From positions 62,001 through 126,000 of the forward strand of contig MCFL01000036.1 of NCBI GenBank assembly GCA_002102555.1: 64,000 nucleotides of DNA. The letters are read 5' to 3'. This DNA comes from Catenaria anguillulae PL171. Lineage: Eukaryota > Blastocladiomycota > Blastocladiomycetes > Blastocladiales > Catenariaceae. Within the stretch, counting starts at the first letter, position 1, and the number at the start of each line of letters is the position of its first letter. The notes beneath the pieces were generated by a model. That model did not search any database. It saw only the letters and a program-made list of their open reading frames with translations, and was not told where the DNA came from. Position numbers and translations under genes: made by a program. Positions 35,272 through 44,893 of the stretch are shown piece by piece.

Positions 35272-38223
35272 ATGAATACCGCCACAATGTCTGTCCCACG
35301 AAACCTTGTGCATTTCCGTCCACGAAGTGCCTACTTTGTGCCAGTGCTTCGCCACACGGCCCACCATTGCCCCAAGTGTTTGGTCGGTTCACGTCCTTCA
35401 GCAACGGCAGCATTGGCTCCACTGCCCTTCTCAAGCCGTCGACACTTTGCATCGGCATTGTTGGACTTCCCAACCGCATATCCCACATCAGACACCGACT
35501 CGATCGCTTACTCGGACCAGCACCTTCCCGACAATGCCCTCGACGACATTCTCGACGACTTGAACCAAGACGTCTCCGTGTCCATGATTGACAATCCCGC
35601 CGAAGCCGCTGCTTTCGAGCAACGAATCAAGCAGCAGCAAGCGACCCTGCCCATAGCAAACGTGGCGCCGGCCAAGCTGCGGCCATACCAGGAAGAGTGT
35701 ATTGCCAAGTGCATCGAGGCATTGACCGAACGAGGCGTGAAGAAGCAAGCCGTGTCGTTGCCTGTTGGGTCGGGAAAGACGGTCGTGTTTGCCAACTTGC
35801 TCCAGAAGGTACCCGATCCCAAGCCCGGTCCGTTTATTGTGTTTTCCTGAATCTTTGCGTGTGTGTGCGAGCAAGGTGTTGACCTCGAGTAACGGAAATA
35901 GGTGCCAGCAAAGTACTGGTCCTAGCTCATCGCAAGGAGCTCCTGGATCAAGCACGCAATCAGATTCGACGAGCCGCCCCACATCTCGTACGCCCCCCAA
36001 CAATGCTGGTCCTCCCACACCGTTTTTCGCGCTGACGCAACCAACCATCTTCTTTCTTTTGCATAGCGAGTCGGCATGGATGGGGGTGGCGAGAAGGAGC
36101 CCAAGGATCTGTCTGCCTTTGATGTCATCGTCGCCAGCGTCCCTGCCCTCGGCTCTTCACGCTCAAAACGATTATTCAAGTACGATGTGAACGAGTTCAA
36201 GCTCATTATCATTGACGAGGCTCATCATGCCGCTGCGCAAACCTACATTCGCATTCTGGACCATTTCGGCGTGTGGAACGAGGACAGCCACATGATGGTG
36301 TGGGGATGCTCGGCAACGTTGCGCCGAATGGACGCATTGTCGCTCGGCCAAGTTTTCAATGAAGGTAACTACATTACGTGTCGTTCCGTTTCCTCCATGC
36401 CTCCCGTGTTGACATGATCTCACTCTTTGTCCGACAAACAGTTGTCTACGAACGCGGCTTTCTTGAAATGATCCAAGACGGTCACTTGTGCGACTTCACC
36501 CTGAAAACCCTATGCACCTCGACCGACCTCTCGCACGTTTCGTCGCACTCTGGAGACTATGCACTCGGGGCCCTGGCCGACACCATTAACACGCCCGACC
36601 GCAATGCGGCCATTGTGGACGGCTGGCTCAAAGCCTCTGCCGCTGCTGACCATGGCGGCGCTCCACGCCGCTTATCCACTCTTGTGTTTGCTGCCACCAT
36701 TGAGCACGTTGAGGAGCTGTGTGCAGCATTTCAAGCGCGTGGTGTGGATGCCAGGTATTTGCATTCGCGGTCGACGGCGGATTTTGCGGCCCGGCGAGAG
36801 TTGGTTGAGGAGTTTCGGCAGGGAAAGTTTCCAGTGTTGGTGAATTGCGGGATTTTGACCGAGGGGACAGATATCCCGGTACGCTTTGTTTTGGTTGCCT
36901 CGGCTCATTTGTCGATCTGACCATCCGTTTGCCTTGGGTGCAAGTAGAACATTGATTGCATCAGTACGTCGTATCGCCTTCTGTCGCATGCTCACTCTAC
37001 TCTTGATTCTCCAAGCTTACGTCGGATTGTTTTCATCAGTTCTCGCCCGCCCAACCCGTTCCGGCATTCTCTACCAGCAAATGCTCGGCCGCGGCCTTCG
37101 TCTGCATCACGCCAAATCCGACTGCCTCGTGATCGACGTGGTCGACCTGCACATCAAAGCCGACCTTGTTACTGTGCCGTCGCTCCTGGGCCTCGACCCG
37201 CGCTTTGTCGTGCACGACTCGGCCACCTCATTCACACACCTCGCAAACATTGCCGGCAAAGTGATTGCCGACGGACTCGCGCACCAGGTCATGTCCGAAT
37301 CCGAAGCAAGGGACATTGCCGAGCGCGAGGAGTTGGGCGACAAGGGCGACGGTGCCCTGGTGGTGGATCCCATGCAGTATCTGGAGCTGGCGTCCGACGT
37401 CATGTGTGCGCCGCTGCCCGGTGCCGACGGCCGAGGCGGTGGTGCGCTTGCCGAGGGTGAGAGTGGCGCCGAGCTCTTGCATGTTGGTGATGCGGCGGCG
37501 CTCGTCGCGCGCGATATGCTCAAGCGCGCGGCGGGCGGGATAGATGCGGCCGATTTGAGCCGGATTCGGACCAGGAATAATTGGTTCTTTATCAAGGCGG
37601 GCGTGTTGGGGTTGCAGTTGCCGAATCAGGAGCTATTGATGGTGGATTGCACGGCGTGTACGGCTCCCTGCAACTGAAACCTGTTGGTTGGGCCCATACT
37701 AACTGTCATGCATGCGCTGGACATAGATCCCGTCATGGAGGTCACCAAGCGGTACATGATGCAAAAAGCCGACGGCACACAGTTTCGTGCAAAGAAAGAC
37801 CTTTCACGCATCATTTCTGGCGACTCGATTCAAACCATCATCACGGCCGCCGACGCTTGGGTCAAGTCGCAATTTCCGACAACATGCTACTTTGTCACGC
37901 GGCAGTTCGCACGCCATGGCGGCGCAAAACCTGCTTCAGATGCGCAGCGAAGCTTTCTAAGGTCGCTTGGGTACTTGAGTGTGCCGGATGGCCGGCCGCC
38001 GGGGCCCGACGGTGCAGATTTGGCGGCGAGGAGGGAGGCAGTGTTGGCGGACATGACAAAGGATGCGGCCACAAAGATGATTACGCGGCTTCGGTGGGGC
38101 GCTGGGAGACAGACGCGGGTGGATGAGAAGAAGAGGGACAAGAGTCGGAAGCAGGTGGTGGACCGGTTGGCAAAGCATGGTGTTTTGAAGGTATCTGTTG
38201 GCGAAGGCAAGACCCTGGGCTAA
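35272..38223 (+). CDS. IRC3: IRC3-like mitochondrial DEAD/H-box helicase
   Basis: Seven exons: 35272-35827, 35902-35987, 36067-36364, 36442-36878, a 16-nt micro-exon 36948-36963, 37040-37657 and 37727-38223. The sum is 836 codons (835 aa) with no break. The N-terminus is Arg/Ser/Ala-rich, fitting mitochondrial import. SF2 motifs in order are LRPYQEECI, GSGKT (I), VLAHRKELLDQA (Ia), IIIDEAHHAAA (II), WGCSATLRRMD (III), LVFAATIEHVEELC (IV), NCGILTEGTDIP (V) and QMLGRGLRLH (VI). The order and DEAH box match IRC3, the yeast mitochondrial DNA branch-migration helicase. The apparent stop at 37675 lies inside an intron with a perfect TACTAAC branch site. A C-terminal extension (SDAQRSFLRSLGY) follows. 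Confidence 0.9.
36948..36963 (+). other. 16-nt micro-exon of the IRC3-like gene
   Basis: Flanked by AAGTAG and GTACGTCG. It supplies NIDCI, giving TDIP-NIDCI-ILARPTRSG across motif V to the following strand, as in IRC3 homologues. Without it the frame and conserved sequence are lost. Confidence 0.8.
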
Positions 38224-38459
38224 TGTAGGCATATGGTATGGGTTGCCGATTATGCGGTGTGCTTCCTTATCCTTGAATTTAAACTGGAGGGATTCACTAC
38301 ATAAATCCTTACCCCTCACATCACCAAATACCTCTGACGGAACACATGGATGCATTGGCCACTTATCGATGCATTGCATGATGCGACGCAGTACAAGTAC
38401 ATGATATGCCTGCACATGCACAAAAGAAGGCAGGCATGCGCTCGCCATCCCACTCGACG

Positions 38460-38963
38460 TCACTCAACTCTTGCAATTGCCGCTTCCCTCTCTGCATCCA
38501 ATTCACGAAACAACTGCTCCAAATCCTGATCCGCCGACCAAAACATCCACGATAAGACGACAGCAAACCACCCAACAAGTTCCCCAACGACCTCCTGCCT
38601 ACCTTTCAAGTCCTCCTCGGACATGCGCACGGCCGCTCCCATGGACACGACCAATAAGAATGCCCACAGAATGAGTGCCGTGACCAAACCGCGCATGTAC
38701 GCGCGACCGCAGGCGCGCCAGTGGTGACAGAGTTGCGGCGTGTACCTTTGGGCAAGTGCGTAGATCGACAAGATGACGAGCGACAGGTGGATATCGCGCA
38801 GGAAGGGCATGCCCCAATACGTGTGGTACACGGTGGTGAATGTGAATATGCCCAGGAGGCTGCACGTGAAGAGCGCCGTTGGCCGCCTGGGCGGGGCCAC
38901 AGTGTCTGACTTGAGCTTGGTCTGGTCGGGTTTGCCCATGGCTGGGCGGTCCATCTGATTCAT
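38460..38963 (-). CDS. Small multi-pass membrane protein, hypothetical
   Basis: 167 aa, single exon. Four hydrophobic segments: ALFTCSLLGIFTFTTVYHTY, DIHLSLVILSIYALAQ, YMRGLVTALILWAFLLVVSM and ELVGWFAVVLSWMFW. An acidic C-terminal helix follows (LEQLFRELDAEREAAIARV). I do not recognise the family. It is convergent with the IRC3-like gene, 236 bp apart. The Met at 38963 is followed by a polar N-terminus (MNQMDRPAMGKPDQTK). Coding status rests on the regular TM pattern and codon use similar to its neighbours. Confidence 0.55.
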   Translation of the reverse strand: MNQMDRPAMGKPDQTKLKSDTVAPPRRPTALFTCSLLGIFTFTTVYHTYWGMPFLRDIHLSLVILSIYALAQRYTPQLCHHWRACGRAYMRGLVTALILWAFLLVVSMGAAVRMSEEDLKGRQEVVGELVGWFAVVLSWMFWSADQDLEQLFRELDAEREAAIARVE

Positions 38964-39163
38964 TTTGTCTGTGGTATAAGTTAATATTGACCGAGAGACA
39001 TTCTCATCCAGCGGCGGATGGGCGACTCAAGGCTTGGGCAAGTTGGGCATGGATGCTAGAATTGGCCGTCTCGGCCGCTCTTCAGATCTCGCCGAGTCAG
39101 CACAACCATCCATCCATCCATAGGTATCATTTCGGATTTCGGTTGCGAATCAAAGCATTCCAA

Positions 39164-39409
39164 ATGGCCACCACCATCCCGCCCCTCATCATGTACACCC
39201 AACTGCCCATCCTGGTACACGCCTTGCTCGCTTACCCTACCCAAAGATGCCCGCAACATCACCGTCCAACTGCAGGCTATCAACGACCACAAGGCCATTT
39301 CCACCCTCCTCAACGTCCTCCCACCCTCAACTTCCCCCGACCTGTTCCACATCCTCGTCACCCGGCTGCCCTGGATCGACACGGACGCCGCGTGCAAGCT
39401 CGACAGCGA
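39164..39409 (+). pseudogene. Truncated copy of the N-terminus of the HVxVLxWW repeat-protein family
   Basis: Starts with MATTIPPLIMYTQLPILVHA, matching the first residues of the intact gene at 47065. One extra C near 39236 breaks the frame. In the next frame the match continues through INDHKAISTLLNVLPPSTSP and LFHILVTRLPWIDTDAACKL. It then stops abruptly at about 39403, where the sequence becomes unrelated. Nucleotide identity to 46820-46960 (opposite strand) is very high, so the duplication is recent or kept similar by gene conversion. No repeats of the main body remain. Confidence 0.85.
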
Positions 39410-39565
39410 TGATGGCACCAATCACAATGAGTGGATGATCAGTTGGCAGTGAGCGTGATCGACATGGCGCAAAGATGCGGGACGTGGCTCATGGCTCAAC
39501 ATAGCGACAAAAGTTGACCGGCAACCGCTGCTGCGGTTATTGGTTATTGCTTGAGCGCACGCGCC

Positions 39566-39590
39566 GCACGGCACGGCACGGCACGGCACG
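39566..39590. repeat. (GCACG)5 pentanucleotide repeat
   Basis: Five perfect GCACG units. Confidence 0.9.
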
Positions 39591-39704
39591 GCAATACGCA
39601 GCCGACATGGTACCGCCATCTCTCCGCTGAGCTCAATAAATTTTAATACCCACATTGAAAAAGGCGGCAACGGCCTCTGCGTGCATTTGGCATCTGTCCT
39701 CTCC

Positions 39705-39728
39705 TCAACGTCAACGTCAACGTCAACG
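39705..39728. repeat. (TCAACG)4 hexanucleotide repeat
   Basis: Four perfect TCAACG units about 40 bp upstream of the predicted start at 39770. Confidence 0.9.
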
Positions 39729-39769
39729 GGAACGGGATCCGAATGTAAGTACAGTACAGTATTCATATC

Positions 39770-42379
39770 ATGGCCGCGATATCGTCTCTGGCATCGTACG
39801 ACAAGCTTCAGCTCAACAATCAGTCGTCCCACTCGCTCTCTTCCAATCCATCGTCATCCAAGTCTGCGTCTGCGTCCTCTTCCTCGTCGTCGGATCGCAC
39901 CCGCCACCGCTCAAAGTCGCCCGCCAACAACATGTCTTCCCAAGCTCAAGGCCAATCCCAAACCAACAAGAAGCCCATCCTGCGCCTCGTCATCATCAAG
40001 AATGCCTACCATCAGGTCCTGACCATTGCCTCGGACCTCGGCACATCGGCGGCTGCAGGCGCAGCTTCCCTGCTCGCCCCGCAAGTCTACTCGTGGTCGG
40101 CCCCCTCGCACACTCTCACGGCCAACCCAAACTCGCACTTTTCCATCCTGCGGTACCAGGCCCACCAGCCGCCCATCCCGCTGTACGCGCCCGAGTCGGG
40201 CGTCCAGGTGCTGTTCCGCTTCGGGTCGCCGCCAAAGTACGTCGGGACCGAGCAGGACGGCATTCTGCGTGCTGTCAACAACCCAAATTCGTTCTGCATC
40301 TGGACCATGCAGGCCTTTGAGGGCGGCTTCTTTTCGCTCACGCACCCGACAAAGCGCGTGCTCATTGTCAAGGACGCGTCGCTCGCCCTGGCGCCCGTCG
40401 ATGGTGCCGGGTGGGAAAAGATGTTCAAGATGGAGGTGGCGCCCTTGCCGCCTGGTGCTGCCGCAACGGCCGCCACGGGCCCAAGATCCAACTCGCCGCC
40501 CAAATCCAGCCCGAGGTTTGCGCCGTCCACTGGCTCGTCCCCTTCCAAACAGCAGCAACAACCGCCACGCGCATCCATTGCCACGTCGGTCGCTACCCCC
40601 GAACCCTCCACTTTCAACAATCGCCCCGACGCACCGCCCGTTCCTCGTATCCCAAGCAACCCGCAACTTCGGCCTCCTCAACCCGGGCAGCAACAACCGC
40701 CATCCGTGCAACAAGACCGCCCCGGATCGTACGCGCCGCCACCGCAAATCGGCGGCTATGTTCCTCCGCAGCGCCCACAAATGCAACAACAAGGTCCGCC
40801 GCCGCCCTCTCAGCAGCAGCAGCAACAAGGCGGGCCAGGCCAACGGCCAATGTCCTTGGACTCTGTTGCTTCATACAACAACAATGGCCCGCCCGGCGCC
40901 GCCGGCAGCGGCGGCATGCAATCCCGGCCGCCCATGATGCAAGGCGGGCCCGGCGGCCCTCCCAACAACGGGCCTCGCCCGCCCATGATGCAAGGTGGCC
41001 CCGGCGGGCCGCCAGGGGGTCCACGTCCGCCCATGATGCAGGGCGGTCCCAGCGGCCCACCGCGCCCACCTATGCCCGGTGGTCCACCCCCAGGCACATC
41101 GGGCCCCGGTGCGCCGGCACCCCCGGGTGGCACCGCCATGTTGTCGACGCCCATTTCATTCACCGATATTCGCGCGCACTTTATCCAACGGTCGCCTAGC
41201 TCGCCCAACAAGTTTATCATGCACAAGCTCGACACGCGTACGGACGCTCATTTGGCCATGTACTTTACCTTGCACTTGGCCGTCCCTGAAGGCCCCAACG
41301 GAGGTGGCGTGCGCACGGGCGGTGCTGTTGACTTGAACGCAGCCCATCGTGCCAAAGTGCTCGTGCAATGCTGCGACACGGAACAATTCCTCGGTGCCGC
41401 CAACAAGGACCTGGTGGAAATGTCCAAGCCCACGAGTGACGCGTGCACGTGGGAGTTTCTCAAGCTGCCGCACAATCCGCTGGCGTTTGCACTTGCCCAC
41501 CCGGCAACCAATTGTGTGCTTGCGGCCAGTGGGTCGGGCAAATCCGCACGGCACATGACGCTGGTGCCGCACGCGACAAAGCCAAAGGACACGCAGTCGA
41601 GTTTCTTGCTCTACATTCCTGCAAGTTTGTCGGCGGCTGTCCAGCAGCAACAGGTGGCAGGCCAGGAGCGCCCTTGGATTCAAAAGGCCATGCCGTGGAT
41701 TCAGGCCGCGGGTGCAGTCGGAGGTATTGCGACTGCAGGCGCGTTGGTGGCCAACATCATGATTACAAATGCAAAGACGAGTGCGCCAGCTGGAGGGGCA
41801 GGTACACAAGGCACAACGCCTGTGAATGCCGGGCGCATGGAGGATGGATCGGCCAACGCAAATGGGGGAGTCCAAGCTCAGCACATGCAAGATGGGTCGG
41901 CCTCAGGTATGCCCAGTGACATTCAGTTGGGTGGCGGCGCCGCGAGCGAGCAAGTCATGTTGGCCGATGGCCCGTTGCCCGACATGATCCCTGCGGCCGC
42001 GGCCACGCAAGTCGACCCTGCCCAGCAAGCGCAAGCACAAGCACAACCCGACACTTTGGACGCTGGTGCCACACCCGCGACCGCGACGGATGCATCGGGG
42101 TCCATGGACTTTGCTCCACTTGACACGTCGGCGCTTGACGCGGCATTCACACACTTGGATCAAGTGGACGCGACTGGGTTTGATGTGGGTGGCGGCTTGA
42201 CGCAGGCAGATGTGGACGCCATGGTCCACGACTTTGCGCATGCGGATCTGGCGGCTGCGGGTGCCGGCGTTGATGGCGCAGATGACGTGGTTGGGTTGGA
42301 AGAGTTTGGGTTGCATGTTGGTGAAGATGGGGCCGTGCATCATGTTGGCGTGGATGGCGGCGATGATGGTGGGGATTGA
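39770..42379 (+). CDS. Proline-rich protein with two beta-trefoil-like segments and one TM helix
   Basis: Single exon, 869 aa. A Ser-rich start (a second Met at 39932 is possible) precedes a globular part (residues about 67-220) with FRFGSPPKYVGTEQDGILRA and GGFFSLTHPTKRVLIVKD. Then come about 240 residues rich in Pro, Gly and Gln with repeated PPMMQGGPGGPP units. A second globular part (about 470-620) has VLVQCCDTEQFLGAANKDLV and LAFALAHPATNCVLAAS. Both have the short-strand 'x-F-L-G/T-x-x' pattern of beta-trefoil (fascin- or ricin-like) domains. A hydrophobic helix GAVGGIATAGALVANIMI (about 645-662) and an acidic, Ala-rich C-terminus follow. Family not recognised. It could be membrane- or cytoskeleton-associated, but that is inference. 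Confidence 0.65.
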   Translation: MAAISSLASYDKLQLNNQSSHSLSSNPSSSKSASASSSSSSDRTRHRSKSPANNMSSQAQGQSQTNKKPILRLVIIKNAYHQVLTIASDLGTSAAAGAASLLAPQVYSWSAPSHTLTANPNSHFSILRYQAHQPPIPLYAPESGVQVLFRFGSPPKYVGTEQDGILRAVNNPNSFCIWTMQAFEGGFFSLTHPTKRVLIVKDASLALAPVDGAGWEKMFKMEVAPLPPGAAATAATGPRSNSPPKSSPRFAPSTGSSPSKQQQQPPRASIATSVATPEPSTFNNRPDAPPVPRIPSNPQLRPPQPGQQQPPSVQQDRPGSYAPPPQIGGYVPPQRPQMQQQGPPPPSQQQQQQGGPGQRPMSLDSVASYNNNGPPGAAGSGGMQSRPPMMQGGPGGPPNNGPRPPMMQGGPGGPPGGPRPPMMQGGPSGPPRPPMPGGPPPGTSGPGAPAPPGGTAMLSTPISFTDIRAHFIQRSPSSPNKFIMHKLDTRTDAHLAMYFTLHLAVPEGPNGGGVRTGGAVDLNAAHRAKVLVQCCDTEQFLGAANKDLVEMSKPTSDACTWEFLKLPHNPLAFALAHPATNCVLAASGSGKSARHMTLVPHATKPKDTQSSFLLYIPASLSAAVQQQQVAGQERPWIQKAMPWIQAAGAVGGIATAGALVANIMITNAKTSAPAGGAGTQGTTPVNAGRMEDGSANANGGVQAQHMQDGSASGMPSDIQLGGGAASEQVMLADGPLPDMIPAAAATQVDPAQQAQAQAQPDTLDAGATPATATDASGSMDFAPLDTSALDAAFTHLDQVDATGFDVGGGLTQADVDAMVHDFAHADLAAAGAGVDGADDVVGLEEFGLHVGEDGAVHHVGVDGGDDGGD

Positions 42380-42954
42380 GCTTGTTTATTGGTTTGCAGA
42401 GTCTGTCAGGTTGTTTGCTTGTTTTTCTTTTGGTTTGTTTAAATTTGGTTGGAGTTGTGTATGCATTTGTACATGTTTCTCATTTGGTTTGCAAGACAAT
42501 GGGTCTGATCGAATGACTACCTTACCGTTGACGGTAAGGATTGCACGGTCCATATCGTTTCTGTGTTGAGCGAGCACAACGACAGCATTTCACATCTCGG
42601 ACAGACGTAACTATCGAGCACGCGCCCGGGTGGGTCATGCTGTCGAATTGACAGCAGAAGATCAGAGGAGGGAGCACAAGCGAGGAATTTTGGGGTGCAT
42701 TGAAGTTATCGGCAAACACGAGAATAAAGTAAAGAATCACTGAGAAGAAGAAGAAAAGAAAAGGGCGGGCGGAAGCACGGGCAATGGTAGACGAGATTCA
42801 AAGAGGAGGAGAAAGGTAAAGTAGGCCAACAGAGGATTACGCAAGAACGAAGAAAAACGACAGAAGCTAAACGAGAACGCGAAAAACAGCGAGGGGCGAA
42901 CATGACGGCTTACAAGAGCGATCCGGGGCCTATACGCATCCAATTCACAAAAGG
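42380..42954. other. 3' intergenic between convergent genes
   Basis: T-rich then A/G-rich sequence (GAAGAAGAAAAGAAAAGG), consistent with two facing 3' UTRs. No gene supported. Confidence 0.5.
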
Positions 42955-43431
42955 TCAACAGGCTGTTTGCGTTGCAAATAGAGGCAAAGACGTAATGCAT
43001 GTACCAAGGTTGGCGCCCGTCAAGGCCGATGGCTTGCGCTCTTGATTCTTGACACCAGCAAACGCATAGCAAAATGCCGAGAAGAGCGTAGTGATACCGG
43101 CAACGATGAATGCAAATGATTTCTCGACCGTCAAGGACACCCACATGATGACGGAAAAGCCCACGTAGAGCACGGCGCGCAAGTAGTTGCCCTCAAAGTA
43201 CTTGATAAAGGCCTGCATTTTGGGCCCTGTTGGGCAACATTTTTGGAAGATGGGCAGCTCGAGCAGGATCATGACAAAGGCCATGCCCAGGGAGATGAAG
43301 GCAAAGAGGATGAGCATGGACAGGATGTTGGAGAAGAAGCCAATCACTAGAAACAGGATCGAGAGCAGGGCACCCCATTGTGCGTAGACGGTGCCGTTGC
43401 CCGACTTGAGTTCTTCAATGAAGCTGGACAT
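42955..43431 (-). CDS. TVP18: TVP18-like Golgi membrane protein (calcium channel flower family)
   Basis: 158 aa. Four hydrophobic segments follow an N-terminal MSSFIEELKSGNGTVYAQWG: ALLSILFLVIGFFSNILSML, FAFISLGMAFVMILLELPIF, AVLYVGFSVIMWVSLTV and FIVAGITTLFSAFCYAF. The acidic E-L-P within TM2, the CCPTGPKM loop and the RAVLYVGFS strand are family marks of Tvp18, a tetraspan protein of late Golgi vesicles related to Flower. The length equals the fungal family norm. The last 25 residues after VKNQERKPS are not conserved in my memory of the family, so an intron near 43010 with an alternative end is possible. Confidence 0.82.
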   Translation of the reverse strand: MSSFIEELKSGNGTVYAQWGALLSILFLVIGFFSNILSMLILFAFISLGMAFVMILLELPIFQKCCPTGPKMQAFIKYFEGNYLRAVLYVGFSVIMWVSLTVEKSFAFIVAGITTLFSAFCYAFAGVKNQERKPSALTGANLGTCITSLPLFATQTAC

Positions 43432-44195
43432 GGTGATGTTGCGTTGTGTTTCTATTCAAATTGGGACGAGCGAATCAATCGCGACAAAAGAATGAGCGGG
43501 CATAGGCGGATGAGTGGCGGCGTTCCAGAGCGTTGATGTCATTCATTCATGGCATGGCACAGACATACATGGTAGGTTGGAGTCGAGTCGTGGATTGAGG
43601 AGGATCACCAAAGCTTCAGAGTGCAAATGCTGACAGTAGTTTCCGTCAAAGATGGAAAAAAATCAGGGCATACGTCGCTTTTTATTTCAGTCGGCGCTTC
43701 TCCATTCTACTTACGGTACGGTCAAGTTCGTTCGACGTTCAGTTCCATGCCAAGACACGTCGACACATAGAAATACGGAACGTCAACTGAGGGAAAGAGA
43801 ACGTGCATCACTGGAAATAAATAGGTACATCAAGAAGCCGACCTGCATGCCTGGCGCAAAGGCATGCACCGCCGGCAGAGCCAAGTCCAAGTCGAAAGCG
43901 CCAAGGCGTACATACTACGTCCACGCCGAGAACTCTCCCAGAAGCTCCTGGAACTCGACCAGAACACCCGCCCACGTGCTTGATTTCGGGCTGGTCAAGG
44001 GCCGTCGATCCGAGGCTCAGGAGGATCGGCACTTGCAGCAACACCAATTTTGCAACCATCAATGAATGGGTATTATGCACAGAGAACTTATGTATTCTGT
44101 CGCCACAACTCGATGCATCCATCGCGTGCCCTGAAACTACCCCGATCCTCGTTGTCCAACCTTTTTTTTTCAACCGCAATCTCCAAAGTCGCAAA
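43432..44195. other. Divergent intergenic TVP18 / COA6
   Basis: About 760 bp, no gene supported. A run of nine T ends about 25 bp before the COA6 start. Confidence 0.5.
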
Positions 44196-44641
44196 ATGGG
44201 CTGGTTCTCCTCTTCATCCTCGGCTGCACCTGCATCGACAACGGACCCGGCGCCTGCCGCTGCCCCTTCAGCCCCGCCAACAGCAAATTCAACATCCTTC
44301 CCAGACCGCTCAAAGCGCAAAATCTGCTGGGATGCCCGCGACGCCTACCTGACGTGCCTCGACAGGTCCTACGGCGTTGACGCGCCGTCCGTCGACCCAA
44401 ACAGCGCTTGTGTGCGTGAGCTTGCAGAGTTTCAGAAAGTGTGCCCCACATCTTGGGTCCGTCGTTCGTCGATTTCTGGTTCTGGCGATTGTGTTGCATG
44501 CAATCCATTCTCATGCCGGCTTTTGCCATCTCTTGATCCATGCAGGTCAAACATTTTATCAACAAGCGCGAGGGCGATATTCGCGACCGCAAGCTGGGAT
44601 TGAAGCCGCCAAAGCCGGCTGCTCCGTCGTCATCGTCATGA
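44196..44641 (+). CDS. COA6: COA6, cytochrome c oxidase assembly factor (CHCH fold)
   Basis: Two exons (44196-44456 and 44546-44641) with an 89-nt intron give 118 aa. MGWFSSSSS starts the protein, as in fungal COA6. The core KICWDARDAYLTCLDRSYG, then CVRELAEFQKVCPTSW-VKHFINKRE joined across the intron, shows the twin-Cys pattern (C-x9-C and C-x10-C) of this intermembrane-space CHCH protein. COA6 helps copper delivery to COX2 during complex IV assembly. The region between residues 10 and 40 is an extra Ala/Pro/Ser linker. The start Met is the first in frame. Confidence 0.9.
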
Positions 44642-44893
44642 GGTGCTGCTCGCAGCATCTGTCGAGCTGTCCGTCCATAATCGTGTATCTTTCACTATAC
44701 TGCCCTCTTGTCACCTGCTTGCAACGCTGTTGGTCCTCGACGCAAGAGTGTGGGTTCAGATCGGAAAGCATGTGTCATGCAAGAATTGGGCGTCCGAGCG
44801 AGCTTTAAAACTGGTCGTCTGGATTTCAAAGAGAACTGCATGTATCATGTTCGACATCTTTACGATCGATACAGCAATCCTAAAGACACACAA

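Larger units (their letters stand above)
39410..39769. other. Intergenic with short tandem repeats
   Basis: Contains (GCACG)5 at 39566-39590 and (TCAACG)4 at 39705-39728, shortly upstream of the next start codon. No gene seen. Confidence 0.6.

Noticed and set aside
37675-37677. Premature stop in the IRC3-like gene
   Set aside because: Falls inside a GT-AG intron with a TACTAAC branch site. Removing it restores an 836-codon frame.
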